Assembly (NCBI RefSeq): GCF_018918285.1
Contig: NZ_JAHLQF010000004.1
Coordinates: 496,001-560,000 of the forward strand
Origin: Clostridium mobile
Lineage (GTDB): Bacteria > Bacillota > Clostridia > Clostridiales > Clostridiaceae
Length of the DNA stretch: 64,000 bases
Reading direction: 5' to 3'
Numbering within the stretch: the first letter of the stretch is position 1; each line of letters starts with the position of its first letter. Shown in pieces: positions 47,212 to 58,302 of this stretch. The notes under the pieces are model-generated. The model was not told the DNA's origin, did no database searches, and saw nothing but the letters and a program-made list of their open reading frames with translations. Both the position numbers and the translations under genes were made by a program.

Positions 47212-50200
47212 TCAAACAACTCTTAACTCTTTAGAATTTTTCTTAGAAACAATGCCCCTAAGTTCTAGTGATGAATACACCTCCTCCATAAGTTCTTCCG
47301 GTCTTCTATAGAATTCTATATTCCTTATTTCTATGATATGCCACCCTAAAGTTTTCAGCTTAAATTTATCCTCATACATTTCATTCCAATTTGATCTACT
47401 ATTCTTCCATTCATCACTACATATAATAGCTACTTTATTTTTCAAATTTTCTAATACAAAGTCTATTTTAATCCCTCCTATATTTAAGTTCAGGTATGGA
47501 TTAAATCCCATACTGCATAGTCTATTATATATTTCTCTTTGAATATCGGAATAGAATACATATTCTACTTTATCCTTTTCCTTTTTATAGTCTTTATAAT
47601 TTAGACAATAATTAAGAAGAGAGTATCTAACACAATCTCTGTTTAAAGTTTCTATATCTATTGAGTAAAAAAGCCACATTTGATTTTTCGCTCTTGATGC
47701 TGCTACATTAAATCTTCTGATGTCCGAATCTTTTGTTAATGAAGCAAACTTTATATTTTCCCCCACAACCATAGACAGAAACATTACATCTCTCTCATCT
47801 CCTTGGAAAGAATACGCATCTCCACATATTATTTTTCTTTTTATTATCTCCTCTTCTCCAATTTTTTCTCTCAGCCTGTCTTGAATATACTGTGCTTGTT
47901 CCTCACCTAATAAAGACACCACCCCCATGGTCATTCCTCTATAATTTCTATCTTTACAAAGATCATATATTTTCTCTACAATAGCCTCCCCTTCTTTAAT
48001 ATTTATTCCTTTTTTCTCATCTCTCCTTCCATCTTCTATCTTTATAGCATTTATCGCAGGTTCTAACCTTTCATACTTATAGGCATATCTTAATGGTGTT
48101 ATTTCACCTGAGTAACAATATTTATTACTAAATTCTACTATTTCTTCTACGCACCTAAAATGCTCCTTAAGTACTATCCTCGCGGGAAACACTCTTAGTG
48201 CCGTATCATAAAGGCTTGTTTGTAAATCAAACCATTCTCTATGAGGGATGTCTTTTAAATATGTATTTATTATTTTTCTTACATTACCTTGGTCTACACC
48301 TACAGCTTCAGGGCTTATCTGTCTATCATCTCCAACAACTACAGCTCTCTCTGCTCTCATAAGACCACATAGAGAAAATATATTGCTTTGACTACTTTCA
48401 TCAAATATAATCACATCAAACTTATTACTTGATATATCTATGTTCTCCAGCACCTTATTTAAAGGCATTATCCATACAGGAATAATTTCCTTACAATTAT
48501 TTAGTTCTCTTTGAGCTAATTTTACATATTCATCTACGTATTTTCCCTTGCCTTTCCCAATTCTTTTCACTGCCTGAATCCATGTAAATAAACTTCTTTT
48601 CTCATTCTCTGATATTTTAGAGATTTGATTATACCAAGTTTTTTTACATATAATTTCTTTAATAATGTGCCTTTCCTTTTCCTTTTCATTTTCTAGTCTT
48701 TCTTCTAATTGAGCTTTATTAACTTCTTCTAACTTATCTAAAACAGAGCTCCATTTCTTCCATCTCCATGCCCTGTTCCAATTATTTAGCTTCTCCATAT
48801 CTCCTTCCAATAGTTTTTTATATAATTTAGGACATATTTCCTTTAGCCTACATAAAATACTGTCCATATGAACTATAGAAGATTTAATGTTTTTTAGATT
48901 ACATACTTCTTCATAAGCCATTTTCAATTCATCTATATTTAATTCTTCAATTGTATAAATTAATTCTTTAAATTCCTCATAATTACTTAACATACTATTT
49001 ATACAATTTATTTTTGCATCTAATTCTCTATATTCATATATTTCTTTTATAGACTTCAAACACTCTTTTAAATTTACAAAAGTAGATTTTTCGTACCAAT
49101 TTAAATCTGATGGATATTTTATATCTCCTAGGGAATTACTTATTTCTAGCCTTACTTTTTTATTCCAGTTTACTATATTTTCTATAGCCATCATGTATCT
49201 CTCTAATATAATCATGCCCTCATCACAGCTCTTATTTATTATTAAATTATTGTACATTTTAAATGTGTTATTCCAAAAGCTTATAATACTTTCCTCTATA
49301 GATTTTTCTTCTATATATAATTTAATTATTAAACCTTGAGATAAATTCTCTAAAGGCATACCATCTACAAAACAATTATCCAGTATATATCTACATTCCT
49401 TATTAACTATATAAAATAATTGAGATATTCTTCCCCTCCTATTTAATTCCTTATATATTTTTTCATATTGTATTTTCAAATTAACGAAATCTATATTTTC
49501 CGGTAAAGATATGTTATGATTGTTCATTTCCTTTCTTATATGTTTTAATCGATTAATACTATTTTCCCACTTTATTAACATATTAAATAAGTTATCTTTT
49601 ATAAAGTCACTATTATTATAAATCTTAAAAACCTCTCCCAATCCCATATCATTTATTTTTACAATCTCACTTATAGCAAAATCTATAGATTTCATCGCTC
49701 TATCATAGTTAAATATTTTTTTACAATATATTCCCCATCCTTGTAAAAACTCTATATTGGTTTCATATTTTTCTTTTAGTTTTATGTAATCTGAGAGCAT
49801 TTTATAAAGTTCCTCGTAAGGTGGAATTTGATCTATTATTGGTAAAGCATTACTATATTTATCAAAATTATTACTTCCTATTGTTTTTATGCATAATTTT
49901 AAACTTTCAAATTCTTCTTCTGACAGGGGAGATTTCGTATCAATGCTTATATAATCTTCAATCCAAGAATATTCTTCTTCATTTTCCTTAATCCACTTTG
50001 CAATATCAGCCAAAGTATATTCATTTCCACAATAATTTATTATTTCTCTTTCTTTTCTATCTAAACTTTTCAATTGCTCAATTATATCATCTGTATTTTT
50101 CCTGCAGTTTTTTAAGTTTTTTTCTAGCACTGTTAGCTCATCATGTAAAGTCCTAGGATTTACAGACACATTATCTGTTATAACTCTTACTGAATCCTCT

Positions 50201-51267
50201 AGTTCTTTTAGCTCTCTAGAATCATTTCCTAGTAAGCTTATACATAAAGGTCTTATTTTCTCAGGAATTTTATCCTCTAAAACTTTTAAAGCTCTTCCTC
50301 TCTCACTAGTTACTAAAACTCTTTTACCATGAGCCAATAAATGACATATTAAATTGGCAATAGTGTGACTTTTTCCTGTACCTGGGGCTCCTTGAACTAC
50401 TACTCCATAGTTCTCTGCTAGTGACCTAGCCACTTCTTTTTGTTCTCCATTGGATGGTAATGGAAACAATATATCTTCTTTTAAAGACATCCATTCTTGG
50501 CTATTTTCTTGGACTACATTCTCTTCTACTAAAGCCATTAATGACTTAGGTATATGAGCTCCATTATCCAATTCTGAGATTATTCTTTTTATATCCTCCT
50601 TCCATAAGTTCGTATTTATTTCTCTTACTATTATTAGCCCCTCACTTATCATTAGAGGCTTGTCCTTAATTGTTAATTCTTCATATCCACAACTATAAAC
50701 ACTCTCTTCTTTTTTACACATATTATTTTTTTCTATAGCTTCTAATATCATATTGTAATATTTTCTTACATTATCATGATGAAAGCATTCTGCCTTGCTC
50801 TGCAGTTCTTTTTGTAAATTCATTATAGTTTCAAGTTCTACATCTAATCCTTGAAAGAATTGAAGCTCTAAGTTTACACTATTATATAATTTTAAATAAA
50901 ACCTTTCCTTACCCGGTTGAAACTCTAATTCAACGGGTGTAGTAAAAATAGGATGCATAATTTTTTCTCCATTAAACATCCAAGCAAATAAATGACTTGC
51001 ATATACAACTTCAAAATTATTATTACTTTTTTCAAGTTGGCCGTATAAGTTAAATAAATAATCATATATATTTTTAGCTTTTTTGCTTATCATTATGTAG
51101 TAGCCATCATTTTCAGTTTTATTTAAAATACATCCCTCAGTATTAATAATTTCATTTTCCCAAAAAATTTTGCTATATTTCTTAACATCTCTAATTATAT
51201 TTTCATTAATACTTCTTAAATTTAAGAGATAATTAAATATATTCTTAACTTTAGCCCTAGCTTCCAT
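47212..51267 (-). CDS. large Upf1-like SF1 helicase with Vsr-like C-terminal domain
   Basis: 1351 residues from ATG 51267 (GGGGG 9 nt upstream). Walker A GAPGTGKSHT at 293-302, a 640-residue helical insertion rich in coiled-coil-like sequence, Walker B DESSQ near 956, motif III GDDRQISP near 980, SFQGDERD near 1153 and RFNVAASRAK near 1185. The last 110 residues look like a Vsr/DUF559 nuclease fold (GGIKIDFVLENL, TLGWHIIEIRN), but the usual ExD of IECDG reads IICSD. Related helicase-nuclease proteins include antiphage factors; role here not shown. Confidence 0.85.
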   Translation of the reverse strand: MEARAKVKNIFNYLLNLRSINENIIRDVKKYSKIFWENEIINTEGCILNKTENDGYYIMISKKAKNIYDYLFNLYGQLEKSNNNFEVVYASHLFAWMFNGEKIMHPIFTTPVELEFQPGKERFYLKLYNSVNLELQFFQGLDVELETIMNLQKELQSKAECFHHDNVRKYYNMILEAIEKNNMCKKEESVYSCGYEELTIKDKPLMISEGLIIVREINTNLWKEDIKRIISELDNGAHIPKSLMALVEENVVQENSQEWMSLKEDILFPLPSNGEQKEVARSLAENYGVVVQGAPGTGKSHTIANLICHLLAHGKRVLVTSERGRALKVLEDKIPEKIRPLCISLLGNDSRELKELEDSVRVITDNVSVNPRTLHDELTVLEKNLKNCRKNTDDIIEQLKSLDRKEREIINYCGNEYTLADIAKWIKENEEEYSWIEDYISIDTKSPLSEEEFESLKLCIKTIGSNNFDKYSNALPIIDQIPPYEELYKMLSDYIKLKEKYETNIEFLQGWGIYCKKIFNYDRAMKSIDFAISEIVKINDMGLGEVFKIYNNSDFIKDNLFNMLIKWENSINRLKHIRKEMNNHNISLPENIDFVNLKIQYEKIYKELNRRGRISQLFYIVNKECRYILDNCFVDGMPLENLSQGLIIKLYIEEKSIEESIISFWNNTFKMYNNLIINKSCDEGMIILERYMMAIENIVNWNKKVRLEISNSLGDIKYPSDLNWYEKSTFVNLKECLKSIKEIYEYRELDAKINCINSMLSNYEEFKELIYTIEELNIDELKMAYEEVCNLKNIKSSIVHMDSILCRLKEICPKLYKKLLEGDMEKLNNWNRAWRWKKWSSVLDKLEEVNKAQLEERLENEKEKERHIIKEIICKKTWYNQISKISENEKRSLFTWIQAVKRIGKGKGKYVDEYVKLAQRELNNCKEIIPVWIMPLNKVLENIDISSNKFDVIIFDESSQSNIFSLCGLMRAERAVVVGDDRQISPEAVGVDQGNVRKIINTYLKDIPHREWFDLQTSLYDTALRVFPARIVLKEHFRCVEEIVEFSNKYCYSGEITPLRYAYKYERLEPAINAIKIEDGRRDEKKGINIKEGEAIVEKIYDLCKDRNYRGMTMGVVSLLGEEQAQYIQDRLREKIGEEEIIKRKIICGDAYSFQGDERDVMFLSMVVGENIKFASLTKDSDIRRFNVAASRAKNQMWLFYSIDIETLNRDCVRYSLLNYCLNYKDYKKEKDKVEYVFYSDIQREIYNRLCSMGFNPYLNLNIGGIKIDFVLENLKNKVAIICSDEWKNSRSNWNEMYEDKFKLKTLGWHIIEIRNIEFYRRPEELMEEVYSSLELRGIVSKKNSKELRVV

Positions 51268-51401
51268 ATATTCATACCCCCAAATAAACATTAAAATATA
51301 ATGTATATTACTTTTATGTTAAATTATACCATTAATTTATTTTCATTTCAAAACTTTCGTTGTACATTATGTTTTCATTAATGACAAACTCTAACATCTA
51401 T

Positions 51402-51440
51402 AAAGAAAAAAACACAGTATAAATACTGTGTTTTTTCTTT
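51402..51440 (-). terminator. terminator of ccpA-like gene
   Basis: Long A/T and CACAGTA/TACTGTG stem (51402-51419 / 51424-51440) with a short loop. Confidence 0.8.
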
Positions 51441-51456
51441 ATTATATATTTAGTTA

Positions 51457-52455
51457 CTATTTCTTACATGAATTTCTTTCAATCAATTTATGATCTAATA
51501 CGTAATGTTCTTTTTCTAATTCTTGTTTATTAATTATTTTTATCAACATTCTCATACCAACAGAGCCCATGTCATACATAGGTTGAGCTATTGTTGTAAG
51601 CTTAGGATAAAATATAGATGAGGAATAAATATTATCAAATCCCATTACATCAATATCATTCGGAACATTTATATCTTTATCCCTTAATGAATTTATTGCT
51701 CCCATAGCTATCTCATCACTAGCACAGAAAACTGCATCTATAGATGAATTACTTAAAATTTTATCTATAGCTTCATATCCATCTTTCGCTTTAGTTCCTG
51801 CAAAGCATATTAAACTCTCATCAAGCTTTATGTTGTTTTCCTTTAATGCTTTTTTATAACCTTTATATCTTAGAGAAGTTCCATTAACATTGTTGTCATT
51901 TGGACCTATATAAGCTATTTTTTTATTTCCTTTTTCTATTAAATACTCTGTAGCATCATATGCTGCCTCTAGATTATCTATGGTTACACTAGGAAAGCTC
52001 TTTTCTTCATCTATTGTTTCTGCTAATACTGTAGGTATCTCTAATTCCCTTATAAGTTCTATAATATCCTTTCGAAGGGAACTACTCATATATAGAACAC
52101 CATCTACCATTTTTTCTTTTAAAACTTTTAGATATTCCATTTCCTTTTCAACATCTAAATCAGTATTACAAAGAATTATGTTATAGTCATATATATTAGC
52201 TACATCTTCAGCTCCCCTAACTATTTCCGGATAAAATTGACTAGATATATCAGGTATGATAATGCCTATAGTACTTGTCTTTTGAGTCTTTAAACTTCTA
52301 GCAACTATATTAGGTCTATATCCTAGTTTTTTAATTGCTGCTAAAACTTTCTTCTTAGTATCTTCGTTTACTACATCTATATCATTTAAAACCCTAGATA
52401 CTGTTGCTATTGATACGCCTGCTTCTTTTGCTACGTCTTTTATGGATGCTGCCAT
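51457..52455 (-). CDS. ccpA: LacI family regulator, CcpA-like
   Basis: 332 residues from ATG 52455 (AGGAG 8 nt upstream), the length of CcpA. DNA-binding part SIKDVAKEAGVSIATVSRVL, hinge ARSLKTQKTSTIGIIIPDIS and a core close to clostridial CcpA (YDYNIILCNTD). In C. acetobutylicum the ccpA gene also lies beside ileS, as here. CcpA with HPr-Ser-P controls carbon catabolism. The Ser-HPr contact residues were not checked, so another LacI role is possible. Confidence 0.75.
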   Translation of the reverse strand: MAASIKDVAKEAGVSIATVSRVLNDIDVVNEDTKKKVLAAIKKLGYRPNIVARSLKTQKTSTIGIIIPDISSQFYPEIVRGAEDVANIYDYNIILCNTDLDVEKEMEYLKVLKEKMVDGVLYMSSSLRKDIIELIRELEIPTVLAETIDEEKSFPSVTIDNLEAAYDATEYLIEKGNKKIAYIGPNDNNVNGTSLRYKGYKKALKENNIKLDESLICFAGTKAKDGYEAIDKILSNSSIDAVFCASDEIAMGAINSLRDKDINVPNDIDVMGFDNIYSSSIFYPKLTTIAQPMYDMGSVGMRMLIKIINKQELEKEHYVLDHKLIERNSCKK

Positions 52456-52554
52456 ATTATCAACTCCTAATAAGGTATTTTTATATATTTTATCCAACTT
52501 TATATATTCTTCAAACTCTCATAAAAATCCTTTAATTATTATTTATATTATGCA

Positions 52555-52587
52555 AAAGGAGCTGTTTTTATTAAACAACTCCCCTTA
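52555..52587 (-). terminator. ileS terminator
   Basis: Imperfect stem AAGGGGAGTTGTTT / AAACAGCTCCTT on the minus strand, followed by TTTTG. Confidence 0.65.
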
Positions 52588-52593
52588 GCAATC

Positions 52594-55500
52594 TTATTTT
52601 ACCACTTCTACATAAACCTTAAGGTCTTCTCCATTAATTCTACAATCTGTGTATTCTTTTTCTTCGTTGTAGTAAATTTCTACAGAAAGTGTTTCCTTTT
52701 TAATATAGTCCTCAAACTTACGAACTACATCTTCTAGCATTGCATTTCCAGTTACGTATAATTTAATTTTATCTGCTACTTGGAAGCCGCTGTCTTTTCT
52801 CATATTTTGAACTTTACTTAATATTTCTCTTAGATGTCCTTCTTCTCTTAATTCTTCGGTAATAGTAGTATCTAATACTATTCCTATAGCTCCCTCACCT
52901 GCAAAAGCAAATCCTTCAAGACCTTGCATTGTAACAAGAAGGTTCTCACTATTAAGTTCTATTTCTACTTCGCCAACATTAATAGTTACATTTTCTCCAT
53001 TCTGAACTTTTTGAGCTAATTCCATTTGATTCATTGAAGCTAATTCTTTTCTTATTGCAGGTATATGTCTACCATAAGCTTTCCCTAACATTGGTAAATT
53101 AGGCTTTATATCAAAGTTAACATATTTGGATAAATCTGCTCCAAATAATACATCTTTTATATTAAGTTCATCTTTTATAATATCTCCATAGTATTTTGGA
53201 AGAGATTTTGAACTCACAAGCATTTCTGATAACGGCTGTCTGTTCTTTATATTTGCTGTATTTCTTGCACTTCTTCCAAGCTTAACTATTCTATAAGCCT
53301 CTTCCATTTCTCTTTCTAACTCTTTATCCATCAAGCCTTCATTGTATTCTGGCCATTTACATAAGTGTATGCTTTCTGGTGCTTCACTATTTAATGTTAT
53401 AACTAGATTGTTATATATTTCCTCAGTGATGAAAGGAACAAATGGTGCTGCAACTAAGCATACGGTAGTTAATACTCTGTATAGAGTTACATACGCTCCA
53501 ATTTTGTCTTCAGTTAATGTTTCGCTCCAGAATCTAGATCTATTTCTTCTTACATACCAGTTGGATAGTTCGTCAACAAATTCTTCAATAGCTAAAGAAG
53601 CTTGCGTAATTCTATAGGAATCCATGTGTTCTCCTACTTCTTTAATTAAAGTATTTAATTTTGATATTATCCATTTATCCATTACATTTTCACTAACAAA
53701 ATCAGTATATTCTAATGGATTAAACTTATCTAAATCAGCATATAAAATATAGAAGGAATATACATTCCATAATGTACTTAGGAACTTTCTTTGAGTTTCT
53801 TCTACATCTTCTACTGAAAATCTTGTTGGTAACCATGGCGCACTAGCTGTATAGAAGTGCCATCTACATGCATCTGCTCCAACTTTATCTAATACTTCAA
53901 ATGGATCAACAACGTTTCCTTTTGATTTTGACATTTTTAATCCATTCTTATCAAGAACGTGACCTAACACAATACAATTTTCAAATGGATTTGTATCAAA
54001 TATGGCTGTTGATATTGCTGTTAATGTATAGAACCATCCTCTCGTTTGATCCACTGCTTCTGATATAAATTGCGCTGGAAAAGTCTTTTCAAAGACTTCC
54101 TTATTTTCAAATGGATAATGATGCTGAGCAAAAGGCATAGATCCTGAATCAAACCAACAATCTATAACTTCACCAACTCTTGTCATCTCTCCACTACAAT
54201 GAGGACATGTTAACTTTACATTATCTATAAATGGTTTGTGTAATTCTATATTGTCTGGAACATTAATTCCTTTTTCTTTTAACTCACTAATGCTTCCTAT
54301 GCAATCTCTATGACCACAAGCACATTCCCATATTGGAAGAGGAGTTCCCCAATATCTATCTCTTGAAATTCCCCAGTCTATAACATTTTCTAAGAATTTA
54401 CCAAATCTTCCTGTTCTAACGTTGTCTGGATACCAATTAACTTTATTATTGTTTTCTAGTAACTTATCTCTTAAAGATGTCATTCTAACAAACCAGCTAT
54501 CCTTTGGATAATATAATAATGGTGTATCACATCTCCAACAGTGAGGATAAGAGTGAGTAAATCTTTGTGATTTGTATAACTTTCCACTTTCTTTTAAATT
54601 TTCTATTATTTTTGGATCAGCTTTTTTTACAAACATACCTTTCCATGGCTCTACACAGTCAATAAACTTTCCTTCACTATCTACTAGATTCATAAATGGC
54701 AAATCATGTTTTTTACAAACAATACTGTCATCTTCACCATAAGCCGGTGCTAAGTGAACTACTCCTGTACCATCACTTAGTGTAACAAAATCACCATGAA
54801 CTACATAGAACGCCTTTTCTTCAGGAGTGTAGAAGTTAAATAGCTGTTCATATTCTAACCCTAAAAGTTCTTCTCCTTTAAATTCTTTTACAATTTCATA
54901 TTCACCATCTAATACTTTAAGAAGTTCTTTTGCTAGTATTAAATGTTCTTCATTATTTATTACCTCAACATAAGTGAAGTTCTTATTTATTCCAAGAGCA
55001 ATATTACTTGGTAATGTCCAAGGAGTTGTTGTCCATGCAAGTATATATTTATTATCTTCGTTTTTTACTTTAAACTTAACAAATGCTGTTCCTTCATTTA
55101 CATCTTTGTATCCCTGTGCTACTTCGTGAGAAGATAATGTAGTTCCACATCTTGAACAATAAGGAATTACCTTATGACCTTTATATAATAAATTTTTATC
55201 CCACATTTGTTTTAACGCCCACCATACTGATTCTATATAATCATTATGATAAGTAACATAAGGATTCTCCATATCTACCCAGAACGCCAATTTTTCTGAC
55301 ATATCTTTCCACATACTAGAATAAGTAAATACTGATTCTTTACATTCACCTATAAATTTTTCTACACCATATTTTTCAATTTCTTTTTTTCCTGAAATAC
55401 CAAGCTTCTTCTCGATTTCAAGTTCTACAGGAAGTCCATGGGTATCCCACCCAGCCTTTCTTAATACTCTATATCCTCTCATTACTTTATATCTTGGTAT

Positions 55501-55701
55501 TAAGTCTTTTATAACTCTTGTTAATACGTGACCTACATGTGGTTTTCCATTAGCTGTCGGCGGTCCATCATAAAAAGTAAAGAACTCTCCATCCTTATTT
55601 AGGTCAAAGTTCTTTTCTATTATTTTATTATCTTGCCAATTATTTAATACATCTCTTTCCATTTGGACAAAGCCTCTGCCATTGTCTATCTTCTTATACA
55701 T
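52594..55701 (-). CDS. ileS: isoleucyl-tRNA synthetase, type 2
   Basis: 1035 residues, class I synthetase. HIGH motif in [18 protein letters not shown], editing domain segment [11 protein letters not shown], catalytic [10 protein letters not shown], cysteine pairs CSRCG, CWRCD and [13 protein letters not shown] as [14 protein letters not shown]. The [10 protein letters not shown] wording and the length are those of the eukaryote-like type 2 enzyme, a class naturally less sensitive to mupirocin. Controlled by an upstream T-box. Start ATG behind GGAGGG. Confidence 0.96.
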   Translation of the reverse strand: MYKKIDNGRGFVQMERDVLNNWQDNKIIEKNFDLNKDGEFFTFYDGPPTANGKPHVGHVLTRVIKDLIPRYKVMRGYRVLRKAGWDTHGLPVELEIEKKLGISGKKEIEKYGVEKFIGECKESVFTYSSMWKDMSEKLAFWVDMENPYVTYHNDYIESVWWALKQMWDKNLLYKGHKVIPYCSRCGTTLSSHEVAQGYKDVNEGTAFVKFKVKNEDNKYILAWTTTPWTLPSNIALGINKNFTYVEVINNEEHLILAKELLKVLDGEYEIVKEFKGEELLGLEYEQLFNFYTPEEKAFYVVHGDFVTLSDGTGVVHLAPAYGEDDSIVCKKHDLPFMNLVDSEGKFIDCVEPWKGMFVKKADPKIIENLKESGKLYKSQRFTHSYPHCWRCDTPLLYYPKDSWFVRMTSLRDKLLENNNKVNWYPDNVRTGRFGKFLENVIDWGISRDRYWGTPLPIWECACGHRDCIGSISELKEKGINVPDNIELHKPFIDNVKLTCPHCSGEMTRVGEVIDCWFDSGSMPFAQHHYPFENKEVFEKTFPAQFISEAVDQTRGWFYTLTAISTAIFDTNPFENCIVLGHVLDKNGLKMSKSKGNVVDPFEVLDKVGADACRWHFYTASAPWLPTRFSVEDVEETQRKFLSTLWNVYSFYILYADLDKFNPLEYTDFVSENVMDKWIISKLNTLIKEVGEHMDSYRITQASLAIEEFVDELSNWYVRRNRSRFWSETLTEDKIGAYVTLYRVLTTVCLVAAPFVPFITEEIYNNLVITLNSEAPESIHLCKWPEYNEGLMDKELEREMEEAYRIVKLGRSARNTANIKNRQPLSEMLVSSKSLPKYYGDIIKDELNIKDVLFGADLSKYVNFDIKPNLPMLGKAYGRHIPAIRKELASMNQMELAQKVQNGENVTINVGEVEIELNSENLLVTMQGLEGFAFAGEGAIGIVLDTTITEELREEGHLREILSKVQNMRKDSGFQVADKIKLYVTGNAMLEDVVRKFEDYIKKETLSVEIYYNEEKEYTDCRINGEDLKVYVEVVK

Positions 55702-55775
55702 TTCCGCAACTCCCTCCTAATAATTAATTCTTGTCATAATACATGTATTGTAAACAAATTATTTTATAAAACAAA

Positions 55776-56000
55776 AAACTTCGTCTCTAATAGGACGAAG
55801 TTATATTTTCGCTATACCACCTATGGTAAGTAAATTTCAAGCACTCATATGCTCTATCCTTTAACGCAGGATTACGGACAAACTTACTATTACTTCGGTT
55901 CTCAACTCCAAGGTGATTTTCCTTAAAACTTAACCTGTGGATTTTCACCAAACACCACTCTCTTTAAAGTATAGGAATTAAGTACTTTTCCTCTTCACAG
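55776..56000 (-). promoter_or_regulatory. T-box leader of ileS
   Basis: Reading the minus strand: AGAGGAAAAGTAC and an AAAGAGAGTGG K-turn-like 5 prime part of stem I, the T-box proper ATAGGTGGTATAGCG (55824-55810), and a terminator AACTTCGTC/GACGAAGTT with T tail (55802-55773). ATAGG pairs with CCTAT in the terminator 5 prime arm to form the antiterminator. UGGU in the T-box would pair with the ACCA end of uncharged tRNA. The specifier codon is not resolved; the only Ile triplet in the expected stretch is AUA near 55889. Confidence 0.88.
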
Positions 56001-56036
56001 TTTTATTACACTTAAAATATTTTATTACACTTAAAA
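56001..56036. repeat. two direct repeats of 17 bp at the 5 prime end of the ileS leader
   Basis: TTTTATTACACTTAAAA at 56001-56017 and 56020-56036, period 19. Confidence 0.75.
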
Positions 56037-56061
56037 CAAGTGTTTAATATAATTAAGCTTA

Positions 56062-56090
56062 ATTATATTATAAGGAATTTTTATTGTCAA
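56062..56090 (-). promoter_or_regulatory. ileS promoter
   Basis: TTGACA (56090-56085), 17 nt, TATAAT (56067-56062), perfect consensus, giving a leader of about 350 nt. Confidence 0.8.
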
Positions 56091-56099
56091 TTTTTTTTA

Positions 56100-57893
56100 C
56101 TATTTTCCTAAAGATTTTAGTATACCATTAGCAATAGCCTGTGCAGCTTTCTTTTGGAATTTAGGATCTTTTAGATTTTTCTCTCCATTAGGATTACTTA
56201 AAAATTCTAACTCAACTAAAACTGCTGGAGCATCAGTATATTTTAACACATAGAATCCTGCCGTTCTTATCTTTCTATCTACTGTACCTAAATTACTAAT
56301 TAGTTCAGTTTGAATGTTTTGAGCTAAGTTTTTACCAGCAACGCTATCTTTATCATAATAAGTTTCCGTTCCATTAGGCGCAGGATTATTCTTTATGGAA
56401 TTACAATGTATTGAAACAAAATAATTCCCTTTTACGCTATTACCTATTTCCGTTCTTTTTTGTAAATCCTCTCTTTCATTAGATGGCCAGGATACTTTAT
56501 CGCTAGTTCTTGTATAAACAACCTTCACTCCATTTTTAAGAAGTATATTCCCTACTTCCATACCCACTGCCAATGTTACATCTTTTTCTCTAACACCTGT
56601 AGGTCCTACTGTCCCTGGATCATATCCTCCATGCCCTGGATCTACTACTACTGTATATCTGCTGTCCCCTTTGAGAGTAACTAGCAAGGTTAAATATACT
56701 TTCCCACTGTAACCTGCTACTGTTCCAGTATAGCTATATGTTCCTGCGCTACTTGTATCTACAGTAGTACTATCCCAAGTTACTGGTTCATCTTTAACTT
56801 CACCATTGCTTAGCGTAGCTTTTACCTTATCTGGTAATATAAATTCTTCCCCTTCTGTTACAGTATGTATAATATCTTCTACTGAAGTTATTTTGTTATT
56901 ATTGTTACCGCTGAAGTCCTCTGTCTCTTTGAATCTTATTATTCCACCTGCTATTGCTTCAGCAAATTTTTGTTGCATCTCAGAAGTGCTAACTTTCAAC
57001 TCTTCTATAGGGTTATTCAAAAATCCTACAAATACTTTAGCCATTGACATATTGGCAGCACTTTTTTCTGGAAAGTCTCCAGTTTTAACACCCCTGCTTT
57101 TAATATCAATACTTCCTTCAACTTTTTGTTGGATATTTTCTGCAAGTTTTTGTCCTAACAAGTCTCCCTGTAAGTGATATGTTTCTACACCTGTGGCTTC
57201 TACATTGCCTGCAGTATTTGTATGTATGGTTACTCCAAAGTAATTATAATCCTCATTGTTAACTATACTATAACGGGATTTCATATCATCTTTATCCCAA
57301 TTTACATTATCGTCTTTTCTGGTATATATAACTTTAATTCCGCTTTTTTCTAATATTTCTCCTGCTTTTAACGCAATGCTTAATGTTATATCTTTTTCCA
57401 TGTTTCCATTAGGGCCTACAATTCCTGTATCACTGCCACCACTGCCTGCATCTAATACCACAGCAAATTCCTTATTGTTTGAAATCGTTTTATTTTTTAT
57501 TGTAAATTTCATTTTAATGGGTTTACCTAAGGGTTTCCCTGAAGCTTTTTGAACTTTTTCATTCACATATAAATAATAAGTTTTTCCCGCTTCATATTTC
57601 CCATTATCTTTTAAAGAAACTGTCACTCCCTTTTTATCAGAAGAAATTACTACATTTACAGGAATGGTTTGTCCACTTTCATTTGTTACATAAATATTTT
57701 TATCATTTATAGTGCTTTTATTTAGTTCATTATTGAACTTAATGGTCCAAACTTTATTTTCCTCTACGCTTTCTTTAGTACTCCAATTTCCAAAGTCTGT
57801 ACTTGCTTTAACGTAATTTCCTCCAAAGAATCCAGTAGCCACAAACAATAACATTGTAAATATAGTTATTATTTTCCTATAATTTTTTTTCAA
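56100..57893 (-). CDS. secreted N-acetylmuramoyl-L-alanine amidase with one active and one dead domain
   Basis: 597 residues from TTG 57893 (GGGG 7 nt upstream). Signal peptide (1-30), Ig-like Big_5-type domain (about 35-135), a first Amidase_3 domain (143-322), an Ig-like linker (338-408) and a second Amidase_3 domain (414-596). The second has all ligands: DPGHGG His421, Glu436, SIHCN His496, Glu561. In the first, the zinc His is Ser151 (DAGSGG) and the catalytic Glu is lost (VFVGFLNN), while Glu166 and His224 remain. It hydrolyses the amide between MurNAc and the stem peptide outside the cell. Confidence 0.92.
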   Translation of the reverse strand: MKKNYRKIITIFTMLLFVATGFFGGNYVKASTDFGNWSTKESVEENKVWTIKFNNELNKSTINDKNIYVTNESGQTIPVNVVISSDKKGVTVSLKDNGKYEAGKTYYLYVNEKVQKASGKPLGKPIKMKFTIKNKTISNNKEFAVVLDAGSGGSDTGIVGPNGNMEKDITLSIALKAGEILEKSGIKVIYTRKDDNVNWDKDDMKSRYSIVNNEDYNYFGVTIHTNTAGNVEATGVETYHLQGDLLGQKLAENIQQKVEGSIDIKSRGVKTGDFPEKSAANMSMAKVFVGFLNNPIEELKVSTSEMQQKFAEAIAGGIIRFKETEDFSGNNNNKITSVEDIIHTVTEGEEFILPDKVKATLSNGEVKDEPVTWDSTTVDTSSAGTYSYTGTVAGYSGKVYLTLLVTLKGDSRYTVVVDPGHGGYDPGTVGPTGVREKDVTLAVGMEVGNILLKNGVKVVYTRTSDKVSWPSNEREDLQKRTEIGNSVKGNYFVSIHCNSIKNNPAPNGTETYYDKDSVAGKNLAQNIQTELISNLGTVDRKIRTAGFYVLKYTDAPAVLVELEFLSNPNGEKNLKDPKFQKKAAQAIANGILKSLGK

Positions 57894-58059
57894 AAAACCA
57901 CCCCTTTTTACAGCATCAACTTTTAATACGATTTATTTTTAATTTCGTCACACATACATTCATTATAATATAAAATTACATATATTCCATATTAATCTAC
58001 GGTATATTTTAAAAATTTATTATATTTTTTGTCTCTAGAGGTTAAATAAATAAGATTTA

Positions 58060-58302
58060 TTAATTGTCTTGCACAAAAATGCTTATCAATAGAGCCACAA
58101 TTATACTTACTACCATAGAAACTTTAACGTCTATTTTAAAGAAATACGAAATCAAAATAACAATGTCTGGGATAATAAATATTGTTCCTATATAAAAAGA
58201 ACTTCCTATATCATTTATAATACTGCCATCTCCAGCATTAAGAGGATATTTATATGATAAAATAGAATAAATTATTATTGCTAAAAAAATGGTACTAAAA
58301 TA
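58060..58302 (-). pseudogene. 80-codon open frame directly after the DUF3870 stop, no start codon
   Basis: The frame continues in phase past the TAA at 58303-58305 and stays open to TAA at 58060-58062. The product would be a small membrane protein with three hydrophobic segments (starting YFSTIFLAIIIYSILSYKY). There is no ATG, GTG or TTG at its head. An ATG at 58329 followed by EKKKISK just before the stop would make a typical membrane-protein N-terminus, so this may be a gene broken by one nonsense change, or part of a read-through fusion. The rest of 57894-58059 shows nothing clear. Confidence 0.4.
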
